Shown here: positions 1 through 14,353 of the stretch, piece by piece | How the letters are laid out: each line of letters starts with the position of its first letter | Numbering within the stretch: position 1 is the stretch's first letter | Assembly (NCBI GenBank): GCA_020536535.1 | Contig: JAHLWZ010000291.1 | Coordinates: 125,061-189,060 of the forward strand | Origin: Pelomyxa schiedti | Taxonomy: Eukaryota; Evosea; Pelobiontida; Pelomyxidae | Length of the DNA: 64,000 nucleotides | Reading direction: 5' to 3' | Translations under genes and position numbers: made by a program | The notes under the pieces: model-generated | What the model was told of the DNA's origin: nothing | The model's database searches: none | What the model saw: only the letters and a program-made list of their open reading frames with translations

Positions 1-1874
1 GGTATGGAAGTTGAAGTTTTGGGTGACTGTACATCTTGAATGTGGGACTTGGAGTGGGATTTGGGAAGACGTATTTCCCCACACAAAGATGATGAAGATG
101 CTGGTCTAGAGGTACCTCTTGGAGAGGGGGGTTTAGGGGAAATTTTTAGTTGCGTACCTTCTTGGGAGGATGGTGACGTATGGGCCGTACTTGTAACAGA
201 GCCGGGTATTGGTGCTAGATGACTTTTGGGTGTTGTAGGGGTTGGGTTTTCCTGAAGGCGGGTTGCTGTGACTTTAGGTGAGCTTAAATTTGGTGTTGCT
301 GGCTTTTTTGTGCTGGCGTCTTGCTCGACAACTTTTGGTGGTGGTGACTGGCTGGCAGCTTCACGTGTTGATGTGGAAATCTCTTCGACTTTAGAAGGTT
401 TTGGAGTACTTGGTTTGGTATGTTTCGGGGTAGGCAAAGGAGAACTTGGTGGTTTGGGAGTACCTGGCTTGGTGTGTGGGCTCTCTGGCACTGTGATAGG
501 GGCATCAGGATTTTTCCTGTTTTGAGGCGAGTCTTTTGTTGTGTTCTGAGACTCGGCCTTTGCATTACTTGGCTTTGGGGAGGAAAGTTCTCTCACAGAC
601 TTTGGAGTTGATGGCTTGGAGACTATAAGTGTACCCCTGGGTGAGGTGGTATTTGTATTTCCTTTGGCAGTTGGGGTATTTGGCATTGCAGATGAGCCTT
701 TGGCATTATGAGCTTTGGTAGTAGTAACGCCTGAGATTTCCTCTCCCTTCATTGGACCACTTGGCTTGCTTGAAGCTAACAATTGGTGTAATTTCAAACA
801 CAAAGTCACCCACTCGAGAAGTATATATATGAAAGGGGATGCCTGAAGAGCTTCCTCTGGATTTAAACCTTACAAGGTTATTTAAGGCTTATCATTTTAC
901 TGTACATTGTATCTGTTGCTCCACCCAGTTGCCATTATTTGGGTCTCCAGTAAAAGGATCGTATTGCATTATGCACTCCACAAGGGAGCTTCTTTTGAGA
1001 ATCTAGGTTATTTTAGTAGAATGGTGGTGGCGTGCAGGAGAAACTTTTTGGCATTCAATCCAGTTGGTATCAGTGTCGTTGCACAACCTGAGAAGGATAA
1101 GGGCAGCCAGAATTACAGCCTGTATTACTCCAGGAGCACTGTCTTGTATAAGCAGTTGCTCTATACTATGCTTCTCCATCAACGCAAGCTCGGTTCTAGC
1201 AACCTTGTTTTATTGGTAGAATAAACTAAAAATAAACGGAAGAAGGAATAAAAGCCAAGAAGGAAAACAAACAGTGATAATACATTGAGGTGAGCTCTGA
1301 AAATGGAGAAATTATCTGCTTGTTTGCCATCGTGGAGCTCAGCTTGCTGGGCGGCGGTTTTCTTCTTCAGTGAATACTGCGATTGAAACGAAATCATTTC
1401 TCGCCTCACATTCTCTTCTTCCTCAACACGGAGTTGCTATCATATTGAAGGGTTTTCCACAAGTCAATAACGAAAAATGATGTGATAGTGGGATACATAC
1501 AGCAGGAGTGGGGCCAAATGTAGCAGTGATCAACTCTCTATTAGCCTGTTCTTCCTGTGTGCTGTTATTTATAGTACAAGTAACCACTCAAAATACCAGC
1601 ATTCTACATTTAGCAGTGTAATTCCTAAGCCATCGAGCCAAGTACTGGAAAGATATTTAAAAAAAAATGTGGCGCAAGGGAAATCACACGTCGCCACAAA
1701 AAAAAAAAAAAAAAAAAAAGGATACGTAAATAACAACTATCAAGTTGGAGAAGAATTAACAAAACCCACATCTACAGGGTCACTTGGTTGCACCAACGTT
1801 ATTTCAGCCAACGCTCTTCCCAAAACAACATCGACCTGCGAGTGTGTCAACCAAGTAACCTCCTCCGACGACAT
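1..1874 (-). CDS. Dpy-30-motif, coiled-coil protein with S/T/P/K-rich tail (partial)
   Basis: The gene starts at the ATG at 1874 and runs off the left edge. Exon 1 (MSSEEVTWLTHSQVD...) plus the next exon (from about 1634) form a Dpy-30 dimerisation motif, read as LVQPSDPVD joined to YLARWLRNYTA. Phase-0 junctions then add a Glu/Lys-rich coiled coil (about 1290–1560), a segment from about 1212 that includes ALMEKHSIEQLL, and another ending in VEQQIQCT (near 905). The last visible exon (from about 863) holds roughly 250 residues of Ser/Thr/Pro/Lys-rich low-complexity sequence without a stop. All visible introns are GT–AG. Dpy-30 motifs form dimers that dock to amphipathic helices in chromatin and axonemal complexes, so a ciliary scaffold is possible, but that is inference. 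Beyond the Dpy-30 motif I do not recognise the family. Confidence 0.75.
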
Positions 1875-2166
1875 TGCCTTTTTTTTTTCGTAGTTGTTAC
1901 GGGAAAACAACAACGAGCACCCTCGACCAACCTGGGGGGGGTTTAGAACTTAGAAAAAGCTCCGTAGTAGATCCGGCCGGTGATGCTTGGGTGTAGATCT
2001 AAACCGGCAATTGCTGAGTGTTACGTCCCCCCGTAATAAGGGAAAAAAATAGCGGCCGACGAAAAAGAACAAGTTTCCGTTTTCTTTCCCACACTCGCTG
2101 TATCGGCCCATCGTTGCCCGCGTGGAAGCGTATCACTTCGGCAACAGCAACACCATCCAACCCACA

Positions 2167-3349
2167 ATGTCTTCCAACGAAGCGCAACCTGCCGCTGCGC
2201 CGGCCGCGGAGACCCCAAAGGCGCCCGCACCCGAAAAGAAAGAAGCCGCAGCAGCCAAGCCCGCCGCTGCTGAGAAAAAGGCCGCCGCCGCTGCACCCAA
2301 GCCCAAGGCCAAGACCGCCGAGAAAAAGGCCGCAGCAGCACCAGCAAAGCCAAAGGAGAAGGCTTCCGCACCACAAAAACTCAAAGCACCCGAACTCAAA
2401 AAGGACAAGGCCCCGGCCCCCAAAAAGCCCAAAACAGTGAAAACCGAGCAGGCACCATCCCCAACAAAAGTGGCAGAGCCGACTGCTGCAAAACCAGTCG
2501 ATAAGGAAAAGGTCAAGGCTGCAAAACCAGCCCCCAAGGTAGCTGCAAAGCCAAAAGTAGTTGCAAAATCCTCCAAGAAGCCAAAAGCCGGCGTTCCAAG
2601 GAAGTTCGTTCAAGTTTTTGGCCGCAAGGTACTGCTCCCCCCCCTTTTTTTTTCTCGTTATTACTTGTACTTGGCGTTTATTGTGGGGTGATAACTAATT
2701 TACCTTGCGTTTGGGTGTTGGGCCAGTTGTTACTAGTCAGAAACTAACTTGTGTTTTCCGCTCTATGTAGAAAACCGCAGTTGCCGTCTCATTGTGCCGA
2801 GAGGGTCACGGCCACGTTCGCTTGAATGGTGCTCCAATTGATCTCATCACCCCCGAACTCTTGCGCACCAAGGTCCTCGAGCCCCTGTTGCTCCTGGGAA
2901 AGGGAGTTTTTGGCCACTTGGACATCAAGCTCAGAGTCAAGGGAGGCGGTCGCGTTTCTCAGCTTTATGGTGTGTATCCTCCCCTTTGGAATTGATAAAT
3001 TAAAACTTTCTCCCGTACATGTACTTACATTTTTCTTAGCCATTCGACAAGCAATTGCCAAGAGCATTGTTGCCTACTACCAAAAGTGTAAGTCCCTTGT
3101 TCCTTTTTATTGCCGTTTTTTCTCGTGCCATTTACTTCAAATTAAGTAAATTTATTTTTGTATGTTTTACCCAAACAAACACCTGCTTACCTTTCTCGTG
3201 CAGTCGTCGATGAAGCCGCCAAGAAGGAGATCAAGGATAAACTTCTCAACTACGACCGATCACTCCTCGTAGCAGATCCACGCCGCTGTGAGCCCAAGAA
3301 GTTCGGAGGACCCGGTGCCCGTGCCAGGTACCAGAAATCTTACCGTTAA
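2167..3349 (+). CDS. RPS16: 40S ribosomal protein S16 (uS9) with long N-terminal extension
   Basis: Four exons, 2167–2628, 2771–2969, 3040–3087 and 3204–3349, join in frame with GT–AG borders. The C-terminal ~145 residues are a complete uS9: [14 protein letters not shown], then [30 protein letters not shown], and the invariant tail [14 protein letters not shown], whose final Arg reaches the decoding centre in known ribosomes. It is a core small-subunit protein. The unusual part is exon 1, which places about 140 Ala/Lys/Pro-rich residues before the conserved body. The ATG at 2167 is the first in-frame ATG in this exon. The gene is GC-rich with C/G-ending codons, as expected for high expression. 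It is divergent from the Dpy-30 gene across about 290 bp. Confidence 0.95.
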
Positions 3350-3647
3350 ACACTGTACGTATTTTGGCCACGCAAGGTCATCACGGCTGGCTTGTGTGGT
3401 GCATGTGCATTGTTTAGTGGTGAGATCCACGTTTCTGCTCCACAGAGCTTCTTTTGAAAAAAAAAACCCCATCACCCACGCTGTTCTTTTGCCTCTCTTT
3501 CTTAGGGTTTTTTGCCGTATTGTAGAAACCCCCTTTATCCGGCAGATTATTTTTGGGTGAGGCATAGCAGAGATTTGCCGGTTTCTCGTGTTTCGTCGAA
3601 CAGACATTTTGTAAAACAAAAAAAAAACCTCTTCGTGCTTGGGTACC

Positions 3648-6294
<2,647 letters not shown>

Positions 6295-6454
6295 GTCCTC
6301 TTGCACCCCAAACCAAACAAGTAACAACTGGATAAAAGTGATCTTGTTTTCCCCGAGGCCCAACAGGGCGAAAAAGAAACAAATGAAACCTTTATTTCTT
6401 TCGTCGGCAAACAAAGGGGGGGGTTAATAAAACGGACCTCCTTCCGAGTGTTCC

Positions 6455-8198
6455 TCACAATCCACCATTGTCAGTTCCAGTGCCAGTGCCAGTGCCAGTT
6501 GGTTGAGTTGGTGCCGGGGACGGTGAAGCCGACACAGAAGGGGCGGAGCCCGGGGTGTGCTTGCTCGCGTGGTCGTGGTGGTGGTGGTGGTCCTTGCCGT
6601 GGGCGTGGCCGTGCTCCTTGCTGTGGTGGTGGTGGCCGTGGTGGCTGTGGTCGCGGTCCCTCTCGCCGCGCTCGTGGTCGCGGTCGCGGTCCCTGTGCTC
6701 GCGGTCGCTGCGGTCGCGGCTGCGGTGCTCGTGGCGCGGGCTGGCACTGCTGCTCGCGGTGGTGGCGATGCTCTCTACGGACGGGTGGTGTCTCCGGCTT
6801 TGCACGTCGTTCCAGTTGCGCTCCCCGACTGCCGATGGTGCAGCTCCCTGGAGGGGTATATAAGGACAAGGAAAAGGAAAAAAAAAAGGAAAACGATGTA
6901 TGTGTGTTGGGAATGAAGGAAGGAAGGAAGGAATGGTTGGGGAATGGAGGGAGGAAGAAAGAAAGAAAGGAAGTATGTATAGGGAGTGGACATACTTTTA
7001 TCCAAGGGTGGTCGAGGCACTGCTCTGCAGAGAGACGCTTTGTTGGGTCTTTGATAAGTAACTTGGAAACCAAGTCCTTGGCTTTGTTTCCATAAGTTAG
7101 AAATATATGCTACTGCTTTGCATTCACTCACCTTCTTCAGATACTACTGGCTTTTCGGGCCAACGGTATGCCCCAGTGAGAATTCGTTTATAAAGTTCTG
7201 CTACATTTTCATGCCAGAACGGGAAGCATCCAGTCAGTCTTATCGAACCATGAGGTTAGAATGTCATTCATAGATGTTCACTCACAGTATATAAATTATG
7301 ACTCCAATGCTCCACATGTCCACCTGGTGATCATACTCAGTACATTGTAATACCTCCGGAGCTTTGATGAATCAGACAAGCGAAAATTTCTCACAAATTA
7401 CACTACCTACATACTCTGGACAAGTATTAGAAAGAGCGAAATTGGAGTGAAAATGTACCTGGGCTGCCACAGCAGGTCCGCATCATAGTATGCTGTGAAA
7501 AGATTTTGGATAATCTTCAGGATGTAAGGTGCAGAAGAAACATTAGGCGGTACCCAAAATCGGCCAGCCTGATGTCTGTTGGACCATTTCCTGTGCAAAG
7601 TAGGTTCTGTGGCTAAGGCAAATAAGAAAATGAGTGATGAGTATTGATAATAAACCTTACTATCAATGAGAAAAAGGGAGGAGGAAAGAATTAGAATGGA
7701 AAAAGGGAATTGTATGAACTAACAGATCTCTGTGAGCTATTCCTTGTTTGTGCAGGTACGAAATAGCCTCAACAATCTGTGGGGGTTTTTTTTTAAAAAA
7801 AAAGTGTTCAAGGTTCGACAGAGGAAAATGATTTCAAATACCTGCCGAACAACAACACTGGCATCTCGTTCTGAGTATTCTCCATGGTTGACAATATGAT
7901 CAAATACCTCCCCTCCTGTGGCAAGCTCCATTACAATATAAACGTTCTTTGTTTGATCAACAGAAAGAAAGAAATGGTCACAAAATTACCTTCCTAGTTA
8001 TAAAGACATCAAACAATTCAAGGATGTTGGGATGGCGGCCAATTTTCTTCATGATTTCAATTTCTCTCTGGAGCGTTGCTGGTTGTGCAAAGGACAGTGG
8101 AACAATTTTGACAGCAAAAAAACCATTTGTCTCCAGAGATTGTGCTCTCTTCACAACTGAAAACCCTCCACTATAACCCAACAGGCAGTGTGAATGCA

Positions 8199-8231
<33 letters not shown>

Positions 8232-8384
8232 AAAACAAAAAAACAAAAAAAACGAAATTGTTGGGCTAAGCACACACTGTCCTAGGGTCTCCAAAGTTCT
8301 ATATTTTGCCAGGAAATTGGCGTAGCCCTCATCACTCTCGTCGTCCTCAGAAATTTCACCTTCAGCAAGCGCCTCGGGCTTCAT
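6455..8384 (-). CDS. CaMK-family Ser/Thr kinase with His/Asp-rich C-terminal tail
   Basis: The start is at 8384 (MKPEALAEGEISEDDE). The kinase elements appear in order over several exons: GGFSVVKRAQ as the glycine loop, FFAVKIVPLS with the ATP-binding Lys, VYIVMELATGGEVFDHIV as the hinge, KPENLL in the catalytic-loop region, RLADFG as the DFG motif, and LVSKLLIKDPTKRLSAEQ near the end of the C-lobe. These are typical of calcium/calmodulin-dependent kinases I/IV and DAPK-like enzymes. The final exon (6455–6850) encodes about 115 residues rich in Ser, Arg/Asp repeats and His clusters (GHHHHSKEHGHAHGKDHHHH), which could bind metal. No clear calmodulin-binding helix is visible. The Ser/Thr specificity is known for the family; the calcium link is inferred. 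Confidence 0.85.
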
Positions 8385-8783
8385 TTATGACACAGCCTCA
8401 AAAGTGTTCGTAGCAAAACGTGGGTGTTGCAATTATGGGACACGCGTCGTCGCCCCCAGTACTCGCTCCACTTCACTCACAACAGATTCACACCCGACAC
8501 TAAATAGAATAGACTCAAACCCACAACGACACGACCTGGCCCGCAGTTTTTCAAGCACTTTTTCCTTGTTTCGCTCGTGAACTTGGGTTTCACGGTTTCC
8601 CAAGGGAACCCCGTTGCTTTTTCCAAACAGAGCAGGATTGCTGTTGTTTTTGGTAACGAGACGGTTTCCTTTTGCTAAAACGTGATCAATAACCTGTAAC
8701 AGAAAAGAATCTGCTTGTGCAAAAGTTTCCCAAACAGTTCCTTAAGAAACCACACAGGAACAATGCATGCTTCAGGTGAGTTT
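8385..8783. other. Gene-free stretch upstream of the CaMK-type kinase
   Basis: About 400 bp lie between the stop of VPS45 and the start of the kinase gene, both on the minus strand. It should hold the kinase promoter and the VPS45 3' UTR. I see no tRNA, repeat or convincing exon here. Confidence 0.5.
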
Positions 8784-11017
8784 TTAGGAAAAGTGCAGCT
8801 CAGACACACTGGACACGAAATCGCGTGAGTTGAGCATACAGTTCCCTCCAAGAAGAAACTGTATGGGAGTGGCTCCTGGTGGTGGAGGGGTGTTGTTGAG
8901 CTCGTGTACAGCAGCAGCCTCGTGGTATGTGGCCCCTCCTAGTATAAACACCACCACGTTGGCATATCGGTCCCTTTGTGGGGCGTGTGTCTTGGCAATG
9001 AGCCAATCTGTGTCTTTGAACCGCCCTTTCAGTATGGCATCCAGGGTGTAAAACAGCTGAGGTTGGTGTCGTGTGAAAACACATTGCACGACCTGAGTGG
9101 CTTGTAAGTGGGGTTATATGAATGAAACAGGGATACCCGGGGCCGGGCCATGGCAGCTTTTGTTCGCTGAAGAAAGGAAGTTTTTTCTCGGGGAAAAAGA
9201 TCACCACCACGGGAGTGATTGCCGCCATACTTCAGCATATGTGGAACAATCTGTACCGCGTTTGCAAAGATGTCAAGGAAAAGTGACTCACTTTAATTTC
9301 CTCAGGTTTGAATTTTTCTTTCATTGCTGTAAGGACTTCATCAAGTTTGCCGTGTTCTTCGTACCTGTAACAAGTAAGATCCTGCCGAATACCCCGATTT
9401 TGTTGGGTTATACCTTAAGGCATATAGTAGTACAAGTCGGAGGAGGTCATCTTTCTTGTATGGCCCCCTGAGGCATTCGATAACCCGCTATTTTAATTAA
9501 AAATCACCAATTGTGGTAACTGGGTACCTGAAACACATTGCCATGATCCGATTCGCAAACAATATCTTGCTGTAGCTCACTTAGATCGAATAATTGCCTT
9601 GCCGAGATTTGGGCAGACAACTCACTAGCAAGAGTTAGATGCTTATTCACGTTTCCACTGAGTTGTCGAAATTCTGGATATGTTTCAATGAACCTGCTTC
9701 TAGTTATAACAAGATTTTTTTCCTTGCAAAAAAACCGCTTTATGTCCTCTGATCATAGTTAATGCCAATAAGAAAAGGGATGTGCAACCTAAAGACTGGA
9801 TATTTTGATTGGTGTTCATGTGGGCCTTATAGTCATCCACGAGGGTCTTAATGGCTTCACATAGCTCAGCATAGTCAGAAAAAAGGTGTTGACGGAAAAA
9901 GTCATCTTGGCATATTGACAAAGTGATTTCCTGTCCTGTGGCAGTCAGGCTGATACTATTGCTTTAAAAAATAACACCCACCCGGTATTCCTCTTGTACA
10001 CCAGGCACATGGGCCAAACTGACACGGTTCTTTGTTATGCCAATCAATTCATGCACCATAGCTTGGTATGTCCACTAAAGGTTTGGTTGGATGCAAGTAG
10101 GGATAAAGGTTGTGCTACTGGAAGTATCAAGGGAGTCACAGGGTCATCTTTGCGGTCCATAACTAACAAAAGAGTTCCTCGATCACCGAAATTGAAAAAG
10201 TCCGCGTGTTGTAAGACTTGGCTCTGTTTGATGATATGTATAAACGGCAATTGACAAGGAAAAGTACTGCAAGTTCTTGTGCAAATGTGGCAGCAGTGCT
10301 GGATGCACTGTGATATTTTCTGTTCGATGTAAGAATGGATTCAAAGTTATTAGTCACACACATTACAGGGTGAAGCCTCAGAGATAAGAGGAGGCTTAGT
10401 AACTGTTCAGATACTCTGCCAATTTGCCTAATAAACAAATTACTACCATAATGCTAAAGGAAGATGAGAATACTGCGGGAGCTGGGGCTCTGCTAAAGAT
10501 AGCATTCGTGGCACATTGCAGATGAACAGGTAGGGATTTATGGCGTAGTAGTCAGCATAAAATTCTTGCACTTCACGAACGAGCTCATATTCATCTGCTT
10601 GAGCCAATTCGGCCACTCCTCCAACAATGTTGTTGAAAACTGGGAAGAATTCAGTACTCGGCAGGAACATTGGGTATTACATATGTGGTATTCCCCGAAT
10701 TTTGGATCTCTGAGCTCCTCCTTCAAGGCAGCGAAGTTTGCGTCAATCGGCCTCAAAAAGCACACGGCGCGAACGTGGGGAACTGCATCCCTCGTTCGAT
10801 TTCCCACCCTGTCGAACAAGTAAACTTCCCGCTGCATCAGAACACTCTGCGGCACAACCGACGACAACACGCCGGCCGTGTCAGCATCCAACAAAATAGC
10901 TTTCATCCCAGACACGCAAGTGGCCATACGAGACACGTAATCGCTCATTACGTCGTGCACGTTCAGCGACATGACATTCGCCGCAACACTCGCCGTTGTG
11001 CTCGTGCTGGTCGCCAT
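8784..11017 (-). CDS. VPS45: VPS45, Sec1/Munc18-family vesicle fusion protein
   Basis: SM proteins of this group bind syntaxin-type SNAREs at the trans-Golgi network and endosomes and promote fusion. Exon 1 gives GMKAILLDADTAGVLSSVV, QREVYLFDRVGNRTRDA and RDPKFGEYHI. A GT–AG intron then joins to FFNNIVGGVAELAQADEYE, REVQEFYADYYAINPYLF and later LLVMDRKDDPVTPLI. The C-terminal exon holds NVVVFILGGATYHEAAAV and IQFLLGGNCMLNSRDF, the usual end of VPS45. I chose the ATG at 11017. An in-frame ATG at 11068 would add 17 residues, while ATG 10975 would start closer to the family norm. The gene is divergent from HOOK. Confidence 0.93.
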
Positions 11018-11728
11018 CACCGCCTGGTGTCCTTTTCTTTTTGTTTGTGAGATCTTCAACTTGTTCACACAATCACCACCCGAAAACCGGTCAGGGAACT
11101 GGTGGCAAACTCGGTTCGAATTCGGTAAAAACAGAGTGCGAGCACCCTCAGAGGGTGAAAGAACTGAAAGGGCAAGGCAGTTGCACCCTTTGAGATTTTA
11201 TATCTTGAATTCGGTTTTTCCCTAATCAAAATCAAGCGAATAAGACAGTGGCAATGATCTACGACACAAACTCACCCCTATATCGCTCGTTTTTGGCCAC
11301 GACAGGCCAGGCCCTTAATCTCCCCAAGGACACCGCCCGGTTGGTCCTCCATCTTTTTTATTTCTCTCTCTACTCACAAACAAACCAAATACTCTGTTAC
11401 TAATACAAAAAACCACGTGTGCAGGAAACCCAACTTCAAGAAAGAGAAGGACGCGAGGCCACGTGAGTTGATAGAATAACCACCTGACGTCTCTCACTTA
11501 CAATCCACTGTCACAATGACCTCTCCGACAACTATGTGATCCTTGGTGTTACCCAACCGTTGGTTTTAAATGATTGTGCTCTCTCTCGTTTGAGGCAACA
11601 CCCGTTGCCATTTCCCCAACCAAAAACTGCGAAAAGGAAACGGGTGCGGGATCAACAGAACCAAAAAAAATAAAGAAAAAACCCACACACCCTCCGGTGT
11701 TTGTTTGTTATTTTACGTAAAACGACCC
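11018..11728. promoter_or_regulatory. Divergent intergenic region between VPS45 and HOOK
   Basis: About 710 bp separate the divergent starts of VPS45 (−) and HOOK (+). It must contain both promoters. Short open frames here show no domain and no frame-consistent splice partners. I recognise no tRNA or repeat. Confidence 0.45.
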
Positions 11729-14195
11729 ATGGACAACTATGCATTATTGATTAACAGTCTCGTGGCGTGGGTAGGCGGTGCCTTTTTTTTTTTTTTTTCT
11801 CCCTACCTTTTTGCATGCTGGGGTGCACCTTTTTTAAATGATGTTTGTGAAGGTTAGGACATTTAAAGTTCCCAGAGAGTGCAATACACTCAGGGACTTG
11901 TCTGACGGCGTAATATTATATTCCGTGCTTACTCAAATGTACAACATGCACACCAACACAAAAGCACTCTCCAAGCAACACTTACTTCTTCTGTATCACT
12001 TGCCACTCTTTCACATTTACATTCACATTTGCATTGACACCACGTGCGTCGTTGGGGGGAGCAATGCACACCACAATTAGTGTTCCCTCGTCAGAATACC
12101 TGAGCACGCACAGCTTAATGGAAAACTGAGACCAGGATCAGCCCGTGGGGCCCACCTTAACGCCGTTTTATCTCTGCTTGATTATTACTACGAGGTCGAA
12201 CTTTCTATGCCTAATAACGTTCATTTTGAGGAAGCAAAAATACAAATGGTGTGTAATTCTTTGCAGCCAACATTTTTTTTTTAAAAAAAAATAAACAAAG
12301 GGGGACACCCACGAAATAATGAACGTTTTGCAACTCATCATGGGTGTATTAATGGTATGTAAGAACCGCACTTCGTTGCTTGAACGAGTACAACAAATGG
12401 AAATGCACCACCAAGAACAACTGACAATATTCATCGAAAATGTGGAAGCTTTTTTGTTTCTTAGTTTCTCATCATGAAACTGCAGGCAATGCAACAACAC
12501 TCATCTGGCCATGGTACAAGTAAAGAACCAGATGAACCACCTCCACCTAACAGTGATATAACTGATACATTTGAAAGCACGCAGTTTGTGGGTGAGCAAG
12601 TTAATGAGGAAATTTGTGAGACTGATTTGGTTAGTGCTTCCATTTTTTTTGCTTCAGCTAATGCTCTCAGGAAGCAGAAATTGAATCTCTTAATGCTGCT
12701 TTAGCCAAATCTGAGGCTGAGAAGGTAAGACAAATCTTAGCAAGGGGCAGGGATTACTAATGTGTTCACAGGAAATGTTAATGCAAGAAAATGAGCGGCT
12801 CCATTACCTGGTGTCCACTCAAGATAACGATGACAAACCAGTCACACAACCTGAACCCGTTGACATTCAACCACTTGATCATGGCCCATGGTAGCATTAA
12901 GCACTTCCATTTTACTTAATTCACTCATGTTCTACGTAGTTCCGAAACTTCTGTGCAGTCTAAAGAGCGTATACAACAAATGGAGGCCAAGGTATTCAAA
13001 CAAAAAAATTAAAAAGTTTAATTGAGCCATCGAAGGTAGAGACTCTTACCTCAGAGCTGGAGCAAAAAATGGCAGATTACCATACACAGGAGGAGCAGTT
13101 ATCACTTCTCAGAGAGCAAATGGAAGCACAAGGAGTAAAAATGGCGGAAATGGAAACTCAGATAGCAGTAAGTAACCCCAATTACAAACACAGTAAGATA
13201 GGCTTAAACTTTATAGACACTCGACAACGACAAAAAATGTCTATGCAGTGAAAATGAGCAACTGCAAACAAAGTGCCTCTCCCAGGAGAAAGAGGTTCGC
13301 AGTTTACAACAGACTTCCGATAGACAAAGATCACAGTTATCTCAATTGCAAGGAATCGTTGCCGATCACCAACTGCAGCTGGGTAGACTTGAGTTGAATA
13401 ACTCCCAGTTGACAAAAAAGCTGGCTGCAGCAGAAGGGTAACAAATCCAGTTTGGCAATTTTCTCACAATGGCCAGAAAACTTGTCAAGCAAGAGGCAAA
13501 CTACAAATCCATGATAGCAGAACAAGACAGAAAGATGAAAAGTTGACACACGTGTATTTAATCAGCCTAATTGTTAACAGGATCTGAAGCAATCGAAATA
13601 CCTATAGTTGCACCGAACTCAACTTCCATTAACCCCGATGGTTCAGTGGAAGCCTTGAAAAAAGAAAATATGAACCTTCAAGTTGATGTTGCCAAACTTA
13701 AGGAAGAACTGAGTACGATGAAAACTCTGAAAGAAGAGGTTGAAGAGCTACGCCAACACAAGGCGGAGGTATTAAAACTTAAGGAAGAGGTTGAGGACCT
13801 CCGAAATAAGAATTTCCAAGCGAAGCAGGTTTTTCCCAGTTACCTAAAACGTTTTGGCTGACTCCTTAAATTCCCATAAATAGTGGATAAGAAAGCTAAA
13901 GCAAGCAAGTCCTCTTCTAAACACCACACATACACCAAGTGCAACAACCGCTAGCGCTTCCAGCGCTCCAACACCTTTGGTCACTCAACTGCAACAAACC
14001 ATTGAAGACAGAAACAGAGAAATTGACACGTTACGAGTATGTTCTCATTTTGTTCGCATCAAGCTACCACTCACCCCATCTGTGCAGAAAGCTATTATTG
14101 CTACAGAACAGGAGCTTAACCTTGTTGTAACAGCATTTTACACCATGGCTGCTCATTTGCCATTACAAGACTCATCCCCAAGTAATCTTTCCTAG
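11729..14195 (+). CDS. HOOK: HOOK-family dynein/cargo adaptor
   Basis: HOOK proteins link endosomes and other cargo to microtubule motors. The first exon, MDNYALLINSLVAW, splices through a T-rich intron to VRTFKVPRECNTLRDLSDGV and ILYSVLTQM, which is the N-terminal HOOK (calponin-homology-like) domain. Following exons give AHLNAVLSLLDYYYE and NVLQLIMGVLMVCKNRTSLL, matching the rest of that domain. From about 12700 the exons encode long heptad-rich coiled coil, for example KLKEELSTMKTLKEEVEELR. The last exons read QLQQTIEDRNREIDTLR, then EQELNLVVTAFYTMAAHLPL, matching the conserved HOOK C-terminal 'REEKLIVSAWY' region. The gene has about a dozen short introns, so individual borders in the coiled coil are approximate. 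Confidence 0.88.
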
Positions 14196-14353
14196 TGTCT
14201 AGTCAGTTCCCAACATCAAGGCCGATACCATGTAATTCCACCATTTGAAATGTAGCAAACAAATTAAGAAAAGTGAGAAATCCATGTGTTCACAGGACAA
14301 GTTTTTGTTTTTCCAGTTCAACCAGGTGTCCTGGCAAAGGGAAATTCAAAGAA

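Noticed and set aside
1999-2613. Minus-strand Leu/Gly/Phe-rich 204-codon frame
   Set aside because: It is the shadow of the Ala/Lys/Pro extension of uS9.
6448-7095. Cys/Gly- and Val/Trp-rich plus-strand frames at 6448–7095
   Set aside because: They are antisense shadows of the His/Asp/Arg-rich kinase tail.
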